Below are positions 35,791 through 48,660 of a DNA stretch of 64,000 bases, in pieces. Where the stretch lies: NCBI GenBank assembly GCA_014843695.1, contig CM026390.1:6333301-6397300 (forward strand). The letters are read 5' to 3'. The stretch comes from Archivesica marissinica. Its lineage: Eukaryota; Mollusca; Bivalvia; Venerida; Vesicomyidae. Position numbers and translations under genes: made by a program. The notes under the pieces were generated by a model. The model was not told the origin of the DNA. It did no database searches and was given only the letters and a program-made list of their open reading frames with translations. The first letter of the stretch is position 1. Every line of letters starts with the position of its first letter.

Positions 35791-36503
35791 GGCAACGGTA
35801 TCCCAAATTCAGATATTGGGATATGGTATCAATTATATGCCAGAACTAGGCAATCTTTCATTGTAGAAAGTTCATATTAGTTTCAAACTAAACAGTATTG
35901 ATAATGCTTTCATTTTATGATAATTTATGTAAATTTTCTCATTTGCATATCCATGAATATTAATTAGATTGTCAGAAATTGGATATAAAATACTGAAAAA
36001 AGGCTGTTTTTCATTCCAGAAGACATGAAAAACATATTTTCTATCAAGCCAAATGTGCTAAACTGTTGTTAGATAATTATGCAACTGAAATCCTGGCAAG
36101 TGACTTCTATGGATTATCTCCCTTTTATAAATAACGCCATTTGTAGTGCGATGTAAACAAATAGAAACAAGAAATGTTCTAGTCATCAAATGTCGATTCT
36201 TTGTGCCTGTATTTTGCAAAACTGTTGTCCCTCTACTGATACATTATCTACATGTACTAATTAAAAATGGAATGACACAGTAGGGAGGGAAGTCATTTTA
36301 GTGGATTTTTAAAACTAGAGTAGAATATATTATAATCTCTTAAATGTAGCATCATAAAAACCTTTCATGATACTTATTCATTGAAGCACACATAAAATAT
36401 ACTAGTTAGGCTTTTAACTAATACATTAACAAATAAAACATTTTGGAAAATAGTGAGCTACAAATTTTTATTTTATTGCGGAATTTGACCAGCATATCGG
36501 ACG
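35791..36503. other. 5' non-coding part of candidate transposon
   Basis: About 700 bp of AT-rich sequence between the left inverted end and the first ATG of the decayed gene. I see no coding segment or known repeat. Confidence 0.4.
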
Positions 36504-39500
36504 ATGGCTGCAAACATTGAGAGCAGTGATGACGAGTCGATGCAAGATTCCACAGTAGCAGCATCATGCATAATACACTGTGTAGATAATCCTGTAACAA
36601 CTAAACTTACCTCTCCCAGGGAGTTGCCATCCTGGCAGACACTTCTGAATGCTGCAAGAATTCGAAACCATCAAGGCATGCTTGATATAGCAAGAACATT
36701 ATCAGACGACACAGTCCCTGAACAGTCAGTGTACTATCACACAGAGTGTAGAAGAACGTTTACCCATAAACGAGACCTTGACACACTACAGAAATTAAAT
36801 GAATCATCCAGTACATCTGAGGAGGAAGCGTGTCCTTCTACATCTGATATACGTCAGACAAGAAGTCAGATTGAGTCAGGAATACAGTCACCACAACCAT
36901 CTAGAGTGTACGCCCCTGTTTGCATATTCTGTGACAAAACTGGCAAGTATAAAAAGGTCACACGTACGAGAGAAACTTTGACTAGATGTGGAGAACTGAG
37001 AGCAGATACCACAGTGAGACAAAGAGCAATAGCTATTAATGACACTAAAATCATAGCTATTCTATCGAGAGAATTAGTTGCTGCAGAAGGACACTATCAC
37101 CATTCATGCTATATGGAGTACACAAGACCAGATCCAGATGAGAATAAGTGCAAGTCTAGCAGTACAATGGATCAAGATCTAGAACACCAGTTATATGTTG
37201 AAGCTGGAAAAAATGCATATGTTGAACTTTTTAAACAAATGAGAGACATGTTTTCTGAACCCAATGTCAAACAACGTTCGGAATTAAGGGAGAGTTTGAA
37301 GTCACATAATTATGATGACAGAAAGTGGAATATCAGAAATAAAGGAATCTACCAGAACTCACATGCTCCGTAAGATAAATTCGAGTTTAAGGAAAGTCTG
37401 AACTATACTATAGATTCTAAAAACAATGTGCTAATTTTCCCGGATAAGTTGACGGTAGAGCAGCTAGTGAAAGAGAATCAAGATTTAAAATACGAAATTC
37501 AGGACATTTTGTCAAAGAATGTTCATTGTAATGATGACTCTGGTAATGTGGCCATTACACTGAGATCCATCATTCAATATCATGTTAAAGAAGAACCTTG
37601 GCCACCACTCCCATCTGACCTGACAGATGCAACGGAATACATCCCTGCTGATTTGCATAGTTTCCTGAAAGTCCTTCTGACTGGTAAGCGAGGTGAAGTT
37701 TTCCCATCTGAAAAGGTTGCACGTGCAGCTAGTTCTAGTGGACAATATATTGTATACAGTGTCAACAGTGGAAGAAGAAAACCACCAAAACATATTTTGC
37801 TTCCATTCGCGGTTAAGTCTTTAACTGGAAATGTTGAACTTGTGAAAATTGTTGGCCATGGTGTCTCATACGATCAGCTACAGGAGATCGATACAGCATT
37901 ATGCATAGAAAAACTCAACAGGTTTGAAGACAATGTGCCTATACCGGAATGTATTCAACCTAATATTCCAACGACGCTAGCCTGGGACAACATTGATAGA
38001 TTAGAAGAGACATTAAGCGGTAAGGAAACGTCACACCGAGTGAACGGAATCGCCGTTCAGATGAAGTCATATGGTCCTTTCTTGCCCACAGCTCCAGGGA
38101 GACGTATTGAGAAAACAAGGAAGCGATCTATTGCACATTCGTTACCGACCATTCCTGAATATAATGCTGGTGAGCGTGTCGGTCCACTCAGTAGACAGTA
38201 TATACCTATAAACGAAACTGAGGTCATCGAAGATAGTGTCACGAAAAACCATCGTTGGGCACTGACAAGACTACACTGCTCCTCTAATCAAACAGTCAGC
38301 AGTTGGACAGGCTTTAACATACTAACTAGAGACAATGTAGACATACAGCAAGATAACATTGGTTATATGCCAACGATAAATTCTCCTGCAACACAGCTGA
38401 AAACTGTCAATGAAGTCCTGACACAGTCTGTTCAGGTAATGGAATCCCTAGAACTACCAAACATTGTTGTTGTTTTTGACCAAGCTCTTTATGCGAAAGC
38501 CACTGATATAATATAGAAACACCCAGACAGATTCAATGGAGTAGTACCAAGAATGGGAGTGTTCCATACGATTTGCACACTGCTCGGTATCATTGGAAAA
38601 CGTTTTGCAGAATAAAGAATGTCAAACCAGCAGAATCACTTGGCGAGAACAAAGCCTGTATCATTGACGGAATGGCACTATTGCAAAAAGTCCATGCTAA
38701 CCAAATGACCTTTGCTGTGTTATCGCAACATGTTCTGTCCTTGATAATGGGCGAAAGTAGAGGTTGTGGCAGGGTTGATATGGTTTTTGATGTTTATCAG
38801 GATGGCTCAATCAAGGATGCTGAACGTATTAATAGAGGATCAGCGGATAGTACATAGTTCAAGAATATAGCACCAGGTCATAATGTACAGCAGTGGAGAA
38901 CGTTTCTCAAAGGATCTGAAAACAAGAAGAACCTTATCAAATTCCTTGTGAATGACTGGAAGCAACCACATCATAGTGAGACGATTGGTCATAAGCAGCT
39001 GTTTGTGACATGTGAGGATGAATGTTTCGTTATCACTGAAGATGGTAGTGAAGAAGTAGAAGAGTTGAAATCATCTCAAGAAGAAGCCGACACTAGATTA
39101 CTGTTACATGCCAAACACGTATCAAGGAATGGCTTTGGCTCAGTATTAGTGGTATCTGAAGATACTGATGTAACAATTCTGTGTCTAGCAAATGTATCAG
39201 ATTTAGGGTGTCAAATGTATCAAAAGAAGAGCACTCAAACACGGACAAAGTATATCGACATTGGTAAACTAGCATGTTCAGTTGGACAGGATGTATGTGA
39301 AGCTTTGCCAGGATTGCATAGTTTTACAGGATGTGACACAGTGAGTGCTTTTGCAGGTCGTGGAAAGGTGACGGCATATAAACGTCTAAAGCAGTGACTA
39401 GTTTTCAGGATATGTTCAAATTGCTTGGGACAAATTGGTCACTCTCTGATAAACTGTTTGATGGTCTTGAAACATTTACATGCACCATGTATTCATCTAG

Positions 39501-39983
39501 AACCTCTACAGCTGATGTAAATGAACTACGATATCTACTTTTCTGTGCAAAGAAAGGAGAAATTGAATATTGGCAGTTGCCTCCCTGTGCAGCATCCCTT
39601 CTTAAACATTGTATGAGAGCCAATTACCATTGTGCTATTTGGAGACGATGTATTGAACCTTCCCCTGATGTTCCATCTCCAATAGGAAATGGTTGGCGTC
39701 TTAGCGAAGAAGATGGTACAAATGGTAGTGGCTATCTCTGTTGAATGGAATGATGTTCCTACTGCACCGGATGCTGTAATGGAGTTGTTGATGTGCAACT
39801 GTTCTCGTGTATGCAAACCAGACACATGTTTAAAAAGGTTGTCTAAAAAATAAACTGAAATGCACTCAGATGTGCAAACTAACACCTTGTTCAAATCAGC
39901 GTGAAGATGAAAAATTTTACATACCAGATACAGAAGCCAATGACGAAGAGACCGACAGTGATACTGAGCTGATATTCAATTAA
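36504..39983 (+). pseudogene. Decayed multi-domain gene with CxxC/HxxxC modules and FEN/PIN-like nuclease motifs
   Basis: A continuous coding signal of about 1100 residues is broken by stops and shifts. ATG at 36504 opens 289 codons. TAA at 37371 is followed in frame by more coding to TAG at 38514. The frame changes near 38560-38610 with an apparent deletion. TAG occurs at 38855 and a shift near 39394. The tail reaches TAA at 39981 after further shifts. Domains in order: CIIHC...YHTECRRTF; CIFC...YHHSCYMEYTR; a long middle part with VVFDQALYAKATDI and GVFHTICTLLG; then EEADTRLLLHA (39080), SEDTDVTIL (39155) and FTGCDTVSAFAGRGK (39323), a set resembling the EAEA, ED.D and GxDY motifs of FEN/PIN-fold nucleases; and last a CNCSRVC...CTQMC...C tail. 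I know similar multi-copy proteins from invertebrate genomes but no established name. The mobile origin is inferred from the flanking inverted ends. Confidence 0.7.
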
Positions 39984-40316
39984 CCTGTAGAACAGGTATA
40001 TAAACGATATCATCATACAATGACAATGTGCATGACTAATATATCGGTATTGTTCATGTATTGATGAGTCACATGGTAATTGAGTAATTTGAATAATAGT
40101 TCTGATATAGTCCTTTAATAAATACATTTGTTGAAATAAAAGGAAGTAATAAATATAGTGCATTAATTTACATTAGGTATTGTAGCCTCATTGTGTCAAA
40201 TTTACAAGTACTCTTTAAAAAATATGCAGACACATAAAACACAAACTGATACAAAAAAATCAATGATCAGTCTTACGGATAAATATTTGTAAAAATCTTT
40301 ATAAATATTTGAATTA
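39984..40316. other. 3' flank of the decayed gene
   Basis: AT-rich sequence between the gene's last codon and the 3' end of the reversed LINE. Nothing else is recognised. Confidence 0.4.
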
Positions 40317-43300
40317 CGTCCCTTTATTATTATTATTATTATACCATATTTATATAGCGCCTTTATCATATAAAAATTATACGTTCAAAAGCGCTTTACA
40401 TGTTCATGTAACAATTAACACATATAGAATAAAAATTACAAAAATAGAAGTCAAGTGGTAAAAGTACAGATAAACCTTATACTTAAAATAATGATTGCAA
40501 TTTACAGATAAAGTTTAAGAACAAATACAAAAGTACATAATAATAAAACAAAAAGTATTTCAACATTACAATATGAAGTAAAATAAATCTATTTTACATA
40601 GATAAACAAAAGTCATTTTAGCAGTGATAAAAAACATGTATATCCGAAATTAAATAAGTGTAGTTACAAATCCAAAATAATTAATAATATGTTATATACA
40701 CACAGTCACTTTATGCACGTCCAGAGTATTATCGAACATTAATCTCCATGTGCTTGCACAAAAAAGTGAGTTTTCAATGATCTTTTGAATAAACACAATG
40801 TCTCAGAGTCTCTTATTCCTGGTGGTAACGCATTCCATAATTTCGGCGCAGCTGTTCCGAAACTCCTGTCTCCGTATGTTACTGTTCGATTTGTTGGTGT
40901 CACGAGTCGAAGTGAGCTATTCTTTGATCTTAAGTTTCGTGTTGGTTGATATACACTCATGAGGTTAGTGATATACTCCGGTGCCTGATGATGTAGTGCT
41001 TTGTAGGTCAGAGTAAGGATCTTGTACTGGACCCTGTATTGTATTGGCAGCCAATGGAGCTCCTTCATGATTGGAGACACGTGATCGTATCGGGACGTTT
41101 TTGTAATTAGGCGCGCTGCTGTATTCTGGACGTTCTGTAATTTGTTCAGAATTGTATTTGGTACCCCAGTCAGCAGCATATTACAATAGTCTAACCGTGA
41201 TGTAACTAATGAGTTGACTAGAGTTTTTGTTGCATCAGCTGTTAGGAATTTTCTAATATGACCGATTTGCCGTATTTGGCCATAGCAGGACCTGCAGACA
41301 GAGTTGACATGCTGCTCCATGTTCAGCCTTGAGTCGAGCATTGCCCCAAGGTTTCTAACACATGAAGATGGTTCAACTGTGGAGTTTCCAACAGTTACTG
41401 ACATGTTTTCAATCATTTTGGCATTTTGGTTTGAAGCGAAAACGATAACTTCTGTTTTGTCAGAGTTCAATTTTAGCATATTGTTATGCATCCAAGATAC
41501 AATTTCCTGAAGACAGCTTTCAATGCGGTGTATTGTTTCTGTTTGACATAGATTGTCTGTTGGTTTGAAAGATAGGTATAGTTGTGAATCGTCAGCATAG
41601 AAATGATGGTGAAGTCCATGCCTTTTGCAAATAGAACCAACAGGTTTTATATACATTGTATAAAATTTGGACTCAACACTGATCCTTGGGGCACACTGAA
41701 ATGCATGTTAACTGGTTTTGAACGTTTGTCATCAATGCACACAGTTTGACTACGATCGGTCAAATATGATCGTATCCATGAGAGAGGTTGGTCAGTAATA
41801 CCAAAATGGTGTTCCAGGCGGTGTAGCAGCGTGTCGTGATCAATTATATCGAATGCAGCTGACAGATCGAGTAGAACTAATATTGTAACATTGTTCTGGT
41901 CCAGTGATTGAAGGATGTCATGTTGAACTTTCAGTAATGCGGTTTCTGTTGAATGTAATTTTCTGTATGCTGATTGATACTCTTCATGGAGATTGTTTTG
42001 TGTCAAATGTTCTTCAATGCGAGAGCTGACTACTTTTTCTAGAATCTTTGAGATATAAGGTAGATTTGATACAGGTCTGTAGTTTTTAAGTGTGTTTTCA
42101 TCAAGACTTGGTTTTTTCAAAAGTGGTCGTACATGAGAGCTTTTGAAAGACTTTGGTACATTGGAAGTTTCCATAGATATATTTACAATCTTTGTCAATA
42201 TAGGTAAAAGTTCTGTCAAGCACAATTTCAGGAGCCAAGTCGGGATTGGATCAAGCTCGCAGGATTTATTTGGTGAACGAACTATCAGTTTTTTTACTTC
42301 CTCCTCTGATGCGGGACTGAGTTCTAGCAAACGGCTAATATCAGCTTGATGTTCAGTTTCTGTGTCTACAGCACTTGCATTGGAATGATTGTTTGATGTT
42401 ATATCATTTCGAATGCCTTCTACCTTATTGATAAAGAAGTCACTGAAATCCTGTGCCAGTTCCTCAGATGTTTTGCCAGATGGTAGTGAAACTGCACTAG
42501 GACCATCCAATAGGTGTTTAGTGATCTTAAATAGACTCTTTTGATCACGTCCGCAAGACGCAACTTTATCTGCGAAGTAGTCTACTCTCGTTTTGCGAAG
42601 CATTTTGTTTACATCGGCACATTGTCTCCTATAAATTTCGTGGTCAATTGTGAGTCATGTTTTACGCCATTTGCGTTCAAGCTTACGCCTGGTGTGTTTA
42701 GCGTCATGAAGCTCTTCTGTGTACCAACGGCAAGTAGGTCTTTGTGTTATTGTTTTTGTACGTAAGGGGGCATGCTTATCTATCAAAGCTGATAGTTCAT
42801 TTGTATATGTACTCACAAGGTCTTCGGCATCAGTACATTGCATACTACTACACAGAGATTCAGATGTTAGAATATCGTTTTTGAACGAATCAACGTTGAT
42901 GGACCGAAGTTTTCTAAATGATATGGTTTTCCTAACTGGCAATGGTTTTGCAGCGGTTGCATTAAATATCACTGCATAATGATCTTTTGCCACCTTCCCA
43001 GAACTGTCTGATAATCCCGGGTCCTTAACACCAATGTTCGAAACAGTTTTGTCCGTATCTCTGGTAATGACCACATCTAGTGTGTGTCCATACACATGTG
43101 TTGGTTCGTGCACATGCTGTAACATTCCACAGGACTGTAACATATTTGTAAACTTGGTGGTATCGTAAACTGCTATATTATCTAGATGTAGGTTTAAATC
43201 TCCAGTTATGATAACATTTGTGTCGATTGTTGCGTATCTTGCCAGAAATTGAGGCCATTCATCATTTAGGAAAACACTGGTCTTTAAACCATTTTCTTTA

Positions 43301-44150
43301 GATGGAGGAGGTCTATATATGACAACTAATCGGAGTGAGTAGTCTTTTATTTCAACACTGCAATCCATATATTCAATAGTAGAGAAATCTTTGTCACGTG
43401 TTGAAGCTACTATGCGGATATTTATATTTGCCTTGTAGATGAGTGCAACACCACCCCACCACCCTTTTTACCACGCCTTATACCAGGACGAGGGACATGT
43501 TTGATATTGTAACCGTTTGGTAAAAGTTCACCAAGACATGCTTTATCAATGGAGGTTCCCAGCCAAGTTTCCGTGACAGCAACGAGATCAAAATCATTAG
43601 ATAGAATAAAGTCACAAAATGCTATAGTTTTGTTTTTGACTGATCTTGGGTTTATACAGCAAATGTCAATCTGTTTCTGGCCTTTAACTACAGTCGTTGA
43701 TTCATATTTTATTGTTTCAAGTGTTCTGGTTTTATCTGTTTGTGTTTGTATATTTATTACTTTTGCCAATTTAATTGTAGGAATTGCCTCAGGTAAAGAT
43801 TTTAGGTTGTTGGTATTCACTCCTTCATTTTTGTCCCATGTACGAATCTCTTGATCCCGACCACCTCGGGCACCTCTATATTTCAAAAGATTAAATTGCT
43901 TCAAAATTGTCAAAGCTTCTTTGTTTGGTAATATATGTTTTCGGTGTGCTTTAGATAAATCCAATAATTGGTCTCTTTTATATTTAATAACACACATTAT
44001 ATCCCTTGAGAATGTGTTCACCAAAGTATGGTAAAATATCCTATTTATATAGTTATAGGTAATATATAGATCCAACTGTTTCAAGCTAATTAACCAGTTA
44101 TAGAAATAAAATTTCCACAAAATAAACTAAAAGTCAGTTTCCTGTAACTT
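40317..44150 (-). mobile_element. CR1/L2-like LINE, near full-length ORF2, decayed
   Basis: Minus-strand non-LTR element. Its 3' end, reading minus, is gtaaagcgctttt, aaggcgctatataaatatgg and a (TAA)n run at 40341-40323, the hairpin-plus-short-repeat end characteristic of L2-type LINEs. The coding part is 40739-44120. It lies between the decayed gene and the right inverted end of the candidate transposon, so it most simply inserted into that element. The 5' limit near 44150 is approximate. Confidence 0.8.
40739..44120 (-). pseudogene. LINE ORF2: endonuclease and reverse transcriptase (CR1/L2-like)
   Basis: Order on the minus strand: a leader with RGARGGRDQE; apurinic-type endonuclease motifs CINPRSVKN, VTETWL, ITGDLNLHLD and KDHYAVIF; then RT with [37 protein letters not shown] and FYADDSQLYL; then a C-terminal part with LTYKALHHQAPEYI and GTAAPKLWNALPPGIR, typical of this LINE group. 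Breaks: a shift in a G run near 43445, an in-frame TGA at 42657-42655, and a shift near 41655 just before the YADD segment. The catalytic YADD is intact in its own frame but no continuous protein can be made. Confidence 0.85.
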
Positions 44151-44627
44151 TAATATCGATCTGTAACAAAAATCAAGTTTCTAGTGTTCCTAGTTTTCAC
44201 TTTATAATCCAATAATCACAGCACAAATTTTAGCAGCCTACACTTGGCGCAGAATATAACACTCACTTTACAGTATTGCAGTGTGTAATGACCCCGTGTT
44301 ATTTCATGTGTTTCAACTGGATAGTTTGTACTAATAAATCAAACTTTAACATCATGTGTAAATCATTTGATTTTTGCAAGTGTTTTATTAGACGGAAAAT
44401 ATAAGAATTTTGTTCCCGTTTTTTAGCGAAACAAGTCACTTTAAGCATATAATTTACGTCATTATATAACTCACACAAAAATTCATGTGTTCTGAATAAT
44501 TTGATACCAAATAATGATAGAATATGTTTGTTTTTAGTCATTTGAGCCCAATTGTGCTTCCCATACCCTCAAAAGTAAGCAATATTTTTTCAATCCGAAG
44601 GTACTTTTTCAAATGGCAAAAAATGTT
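44151..44627. other. Between LINE 5' end and right inverted end
   Basis: AT-rich sequence with no clear coding signal. It could be the LINE 5' untranslated region, the inner flank of the candidate transposon, or both. Confidence 0.35.
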
Positions 44628-44728
44628 GTTAAGCTACTCCCAATTGCTTGCCACAACACATTTTTATTATGTCAAGATGTATATCTTCCAAAATATATAG
44701 GTGCCGTTTTGTCCATTTGGTACACCCC
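44628..44728 (-). repeat. Right inverted end of candidate DNA transposon
   Basis: On the minus strand it starts gggtgtaccaaatggacaaa and matches the left end at 35666 over about 100 bp with mismatches and small indels. This places the two ends 9.06 kb apart, or about 5.2 kb once the inserted LINE is removed. Confidence 0.65.
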
Positions 44729-45087
44729 ACCATGGTTTCCTGCACTTGGCTGAAAGGCTAGTTGGGCAGTTCTGTATTTTGAATGACACGTTAAACGTGC
44801 AAAATGACGTCATTCAGGGACTACTGACAATATGAAACAAATTGCCTTTTGCTATTATAGACGCAATATTGAACAGAATAGCAAGGGCTAGGCGCAAATA
44901 TTTTATCTGATATGGGTTTCGAACTGTCTCGTGTACCGTTATGTAGCGTACGATAACGGAGTTCGATTCGAACCGATTTGTGTACGAACGTAGAGTACGA
45001 AATTCTTGGAAAATCAGTACGAAATGGTCCTTCTTTTGCCTAAAACGTCGAGTTAGTTTGCTTTTGGGGTTTATTGTCCCAAATACA
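44729..45087. other. Sequence before the 55-bp array
   Basis: Contains a short palindromic patch (cacgttaaacgtg, tgacgtca near 44789-44815) and otherwise nothing recognised. Confidence 0.4.
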
Positions 45088-48000
45088 GCGCAGGTCATAT
45101 GGCTACTCTGATTGAGAAATACCACGTGTGCAATATTTCAGGGCGTAGGTCATATGGCTACTCTGATTGAGAAATACCACGTGTGCAATATTTCAGGGCG
45201 CAGGTCATATGGCTACTCTGATTGAGAAATACCACGTGTGCAATATTTCAGGGTGCAGGTCATATGGCCACTCTGATTGAGAAATACCACGTGTGCAATA
45301 TTTCAGGGCGCAGGTCATATGGCCACTCTGATTGAGAAATACCACGTGTGCAATATTTCAGGGCGCAGGTCATATGGCTACTCTGATTGAGAAATACCAC
45401 ATGTGCAATATTTCAGGGCGCAGGTCATATGGCTACTCTGAATGAGAAATACCACGTGTGCAATATTTCAGGGCGCAGGTCATATGGCTACTCTGATTGA
45501 GAAATACCACGTGTGCAATATTTCAGGGCGCAGGTCATATGGCTACTCTGATTGAGAAATACCACGTGTGCAATATTTCAGGGCGCAGGTCATATGGCCA
45601 CTCTGATTGAGAAATACCACGTGTGCAATATTTCAGGGCGCAGGTCATATGGCTACTCTGATTGAGAAATACCACGTGTGCAATATTTCAGGGTGCAGGT
45701 CATATGGCCACTCTGATTGAGAAATACCACGTGTGCAATATTTCAGGGTGCAGGTCATATGGCCACTCTGATTGAGAAATACCACGTGTGCAATATTTCA
45801 GGGCGCAGGTCATATGGCCACTCTGATTGAGAAATACCACGTGTGCAATATTTCAGGGCGCAGGTCATATGGCTACTCTGATTGAGAAATACCACGTGTG
45901 CAATATTTCAGGGCGCAGGTCATATGGCTACTCTGAATGAGAAATACCACGTGTGCAATATTTCAGGGCGCAGGTCATATGGCTACCCTGATTGAGAAAT
46001 ACCACGTGTGCAATATTTCAGGGCGCAGGTCATATGGCTACTCTGATTGAGAAATACCACGTGTGCAATATTTCAGGGCGCAGGTCATATGGCCACTCTG
46101 ATTGAGAAATACCACGTGTGCAATATTTCAGGGCGCAGGTCATATGGCCACTCTGATTGAGAAATACCACGTGTGCAATATTTCAGGGTGCAGGTCATAT
46201 GGCCACTCTGATTGAGAAATACCACGTGTGCAATATTTCAGGGCGCAGGTCATATGGCTACTCTGATTGAGAAATACCACGTGTGCAATATTTCAGGGCG
46301 CAGGTCATATGGCTACTCTGATTGAGAAATACCACGTGTGCAATATTTCAGGGCGCAGGTCATATGGCTACTCTAATTGAGAAATACCACGTGTGCAATA
46401 TTTCAGGGCGCAGATCATATGGCTACTCTGATTGAGAAATACCACGTGTGCAATATTTCAGGGCGCAGGTCATATGGCTACTCTGATTGAGAAATACCAC
46501 GTGTGCAATATTTCAGGGCGCAGGTCATATGGCCACTCTGATTGAGAAATACCACGTGTGCAATATTTCAGGGCGCAGGTCATATGGCTACTCTGATTGA
46601 GAAATACCACATGTGCAATATTTCAGGGCGCAGGTCATATGGCTACTCTGAATGAGAAATACCACGTGTGCAATATTTCAGGGCGCAGGTCATATGGCTA
46701 CTCTGATTGAGAAATACCACGTGTGCAATATTTCAGGGCGCAGGTCATATGGCTACTCTGATTGAGAAATACCACGTGTGCAATATTTCAGGGCGCAGGT
46801 CATATGGCCACTCTGATTGAGAAATACCACGTGTGCAATATTTCAGGGCGCAGGTCATATGGCTACTCTGATTGAGAAATACCACGTGTGCAATATTTCA
46901 GGGTGCAGGTCATATGGCCACTCTGATTGAGAAATACCACGTGTGCAATATTTCAGGGTGCAGGTCATATGGCCACTCTGATTGAGAAATACCACGTGTG
47001 CAATATTTCAGGGCGCAGGTCATATGGCCACTCTGATTGAGAAATACCACGTGTGCAATATTTCAGGGCGCAGGTCATATGGCTACTCTGATTGAGAAAT
47101 ACCACGTGTGCAATATTTCAGGGCGCAGGTCATATGGCTACTCTGAATGAGAAATACCACGTGTGCAATATTTCAGGGCGCAGGTCATATGGCTACCCTG
47201 ATTGAGAAATACCACGTGTGCAATATTTCAGGGCGCAGGTCATATGGCTACTCTGATTGAGAAATACCACGTGTGCAATATTTCAGGGCGCAGGTCATAT
47301 GGCCACTCTGATTGAGAAATACCACGTGTGCAATATTTCAGGGCGCAGGTCATATGGCCACTCTGATTGAGAAATACCACGTGTGCAATATTTCAGGGTG
47401 CAGGTCATATGGCCACTCTGATTGAGAAATACCACGTGTGCAATATTTCAGGGCGCAGGTCATATGGCTACTCTGATTGAGAAATACCACGTGTGCAATA
47501 TTTCAGGGCGCAGGTCATATGGCTACTCTGATTGAGAAATACCACGTGTGCAATATTTCAGGGCGCAGGTCATATGGCTACTCTATTGAGAAATACCACG
47601 TGTGCAATATTTCAGGGCGCAGGTCATATGGCTACTCTGATTGAGAAATACCACGTGTGCAATATTTCAGGGCGCAGGTCATATGGCTACTCTGATTGAG
47701 AAATACCACGTGTGCAATATTTCAGGGCGCAGGTCATATGGCTACTCTGATTGAGAAATACCACGTGTGCAATATTTCAGGGCGCAGGTCATATGGCTAC
47801 TCTGATTGAGAAATACCACATGTGCAATATTTCAGGGCGCAGGTCATATGGCTACTCTGAATGAGAAATACCCCGTGTGCAATATTTCAGGGCGCAGGTC
47901 ATATGGCTACCCTGATTGAGAAATACCACGTGTGCAATATTTCAGGGCGCAGGTCATATGGCTACTCTGATTGAGAAATACCACGTGTGCAATATTTCAG

Positions 48001-48660
48001 GGCGCAGGTCATATGGCCACTCTGATTGAGAAATACCACGTGTGCAATATTTCAGGGCGCAGGTCATATGGCCACTCTGATTGAGAAATACCACGTGTGC
48101 AATATTTCAGGGTGCAGGTCATATGGCCACTCTGATTGAGAAATACCACGTGTGCAATATTTCAGGGCGCAGGTCATATGGCTACTCTGATTGAGAAATA
48201 CCACGTGTGCAATATTTCAGGGCGCAGGTCATATGGCTACTCTGATTGAGAAATACCACGTGTGCAATATTTCAGGGCGCAGGTCATATGGCTACTCTAA
48301 TTGAGAAATACCACGTGTGCAATATTTCAGGGCGCAGGTCATATGGCTACTCTGATTGAGAAATACCACGTGTGCAATATTTCAGGGCGCAGGTCATATG
48401 GCTACTCTGATTGAGAAATACCACGTGTGCAATATTTCAGGGCGCAGGTCATATGGCTACTCTGATTGAGAAATACCACGTGTGCAATATTTCAGGGCGC
48501 AGGTCATATGGCTACTCTGATTGAGAAATACCACGTGTGCAATATTTCAGGGCGCAGGTCATATGGCTACTCTGATTGAGAAATACCACGTGTGCAATAT
48601 TTCAGGGCGCAGGTCATATGGCCACTCTGATTGAGAAATACCACGTGTGCAATATTTCAG
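45088..48660. repeat. 55-bp satellite with 22-monomer higher-order repeat
   Basis: About 65 copies of a 55-bp unit: gggcgcaggtcatatggcta, ctctgattgagaaatacc, acgtgtgcaatatttca. Monomers are more than 95% alike. Marker variants recur every 1210 bp (22 x 55): accacAtgtg at 45401, 46611 and 47820; gctacCctg near 45982 and 47192; ctctgaAtgag near 45439 and 46649. The last interval is 1209 bp because of one base lost at 47584. Nearly every monomer has CACGTG and CATATG. There is no coding signal. Confidence 0.96.
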
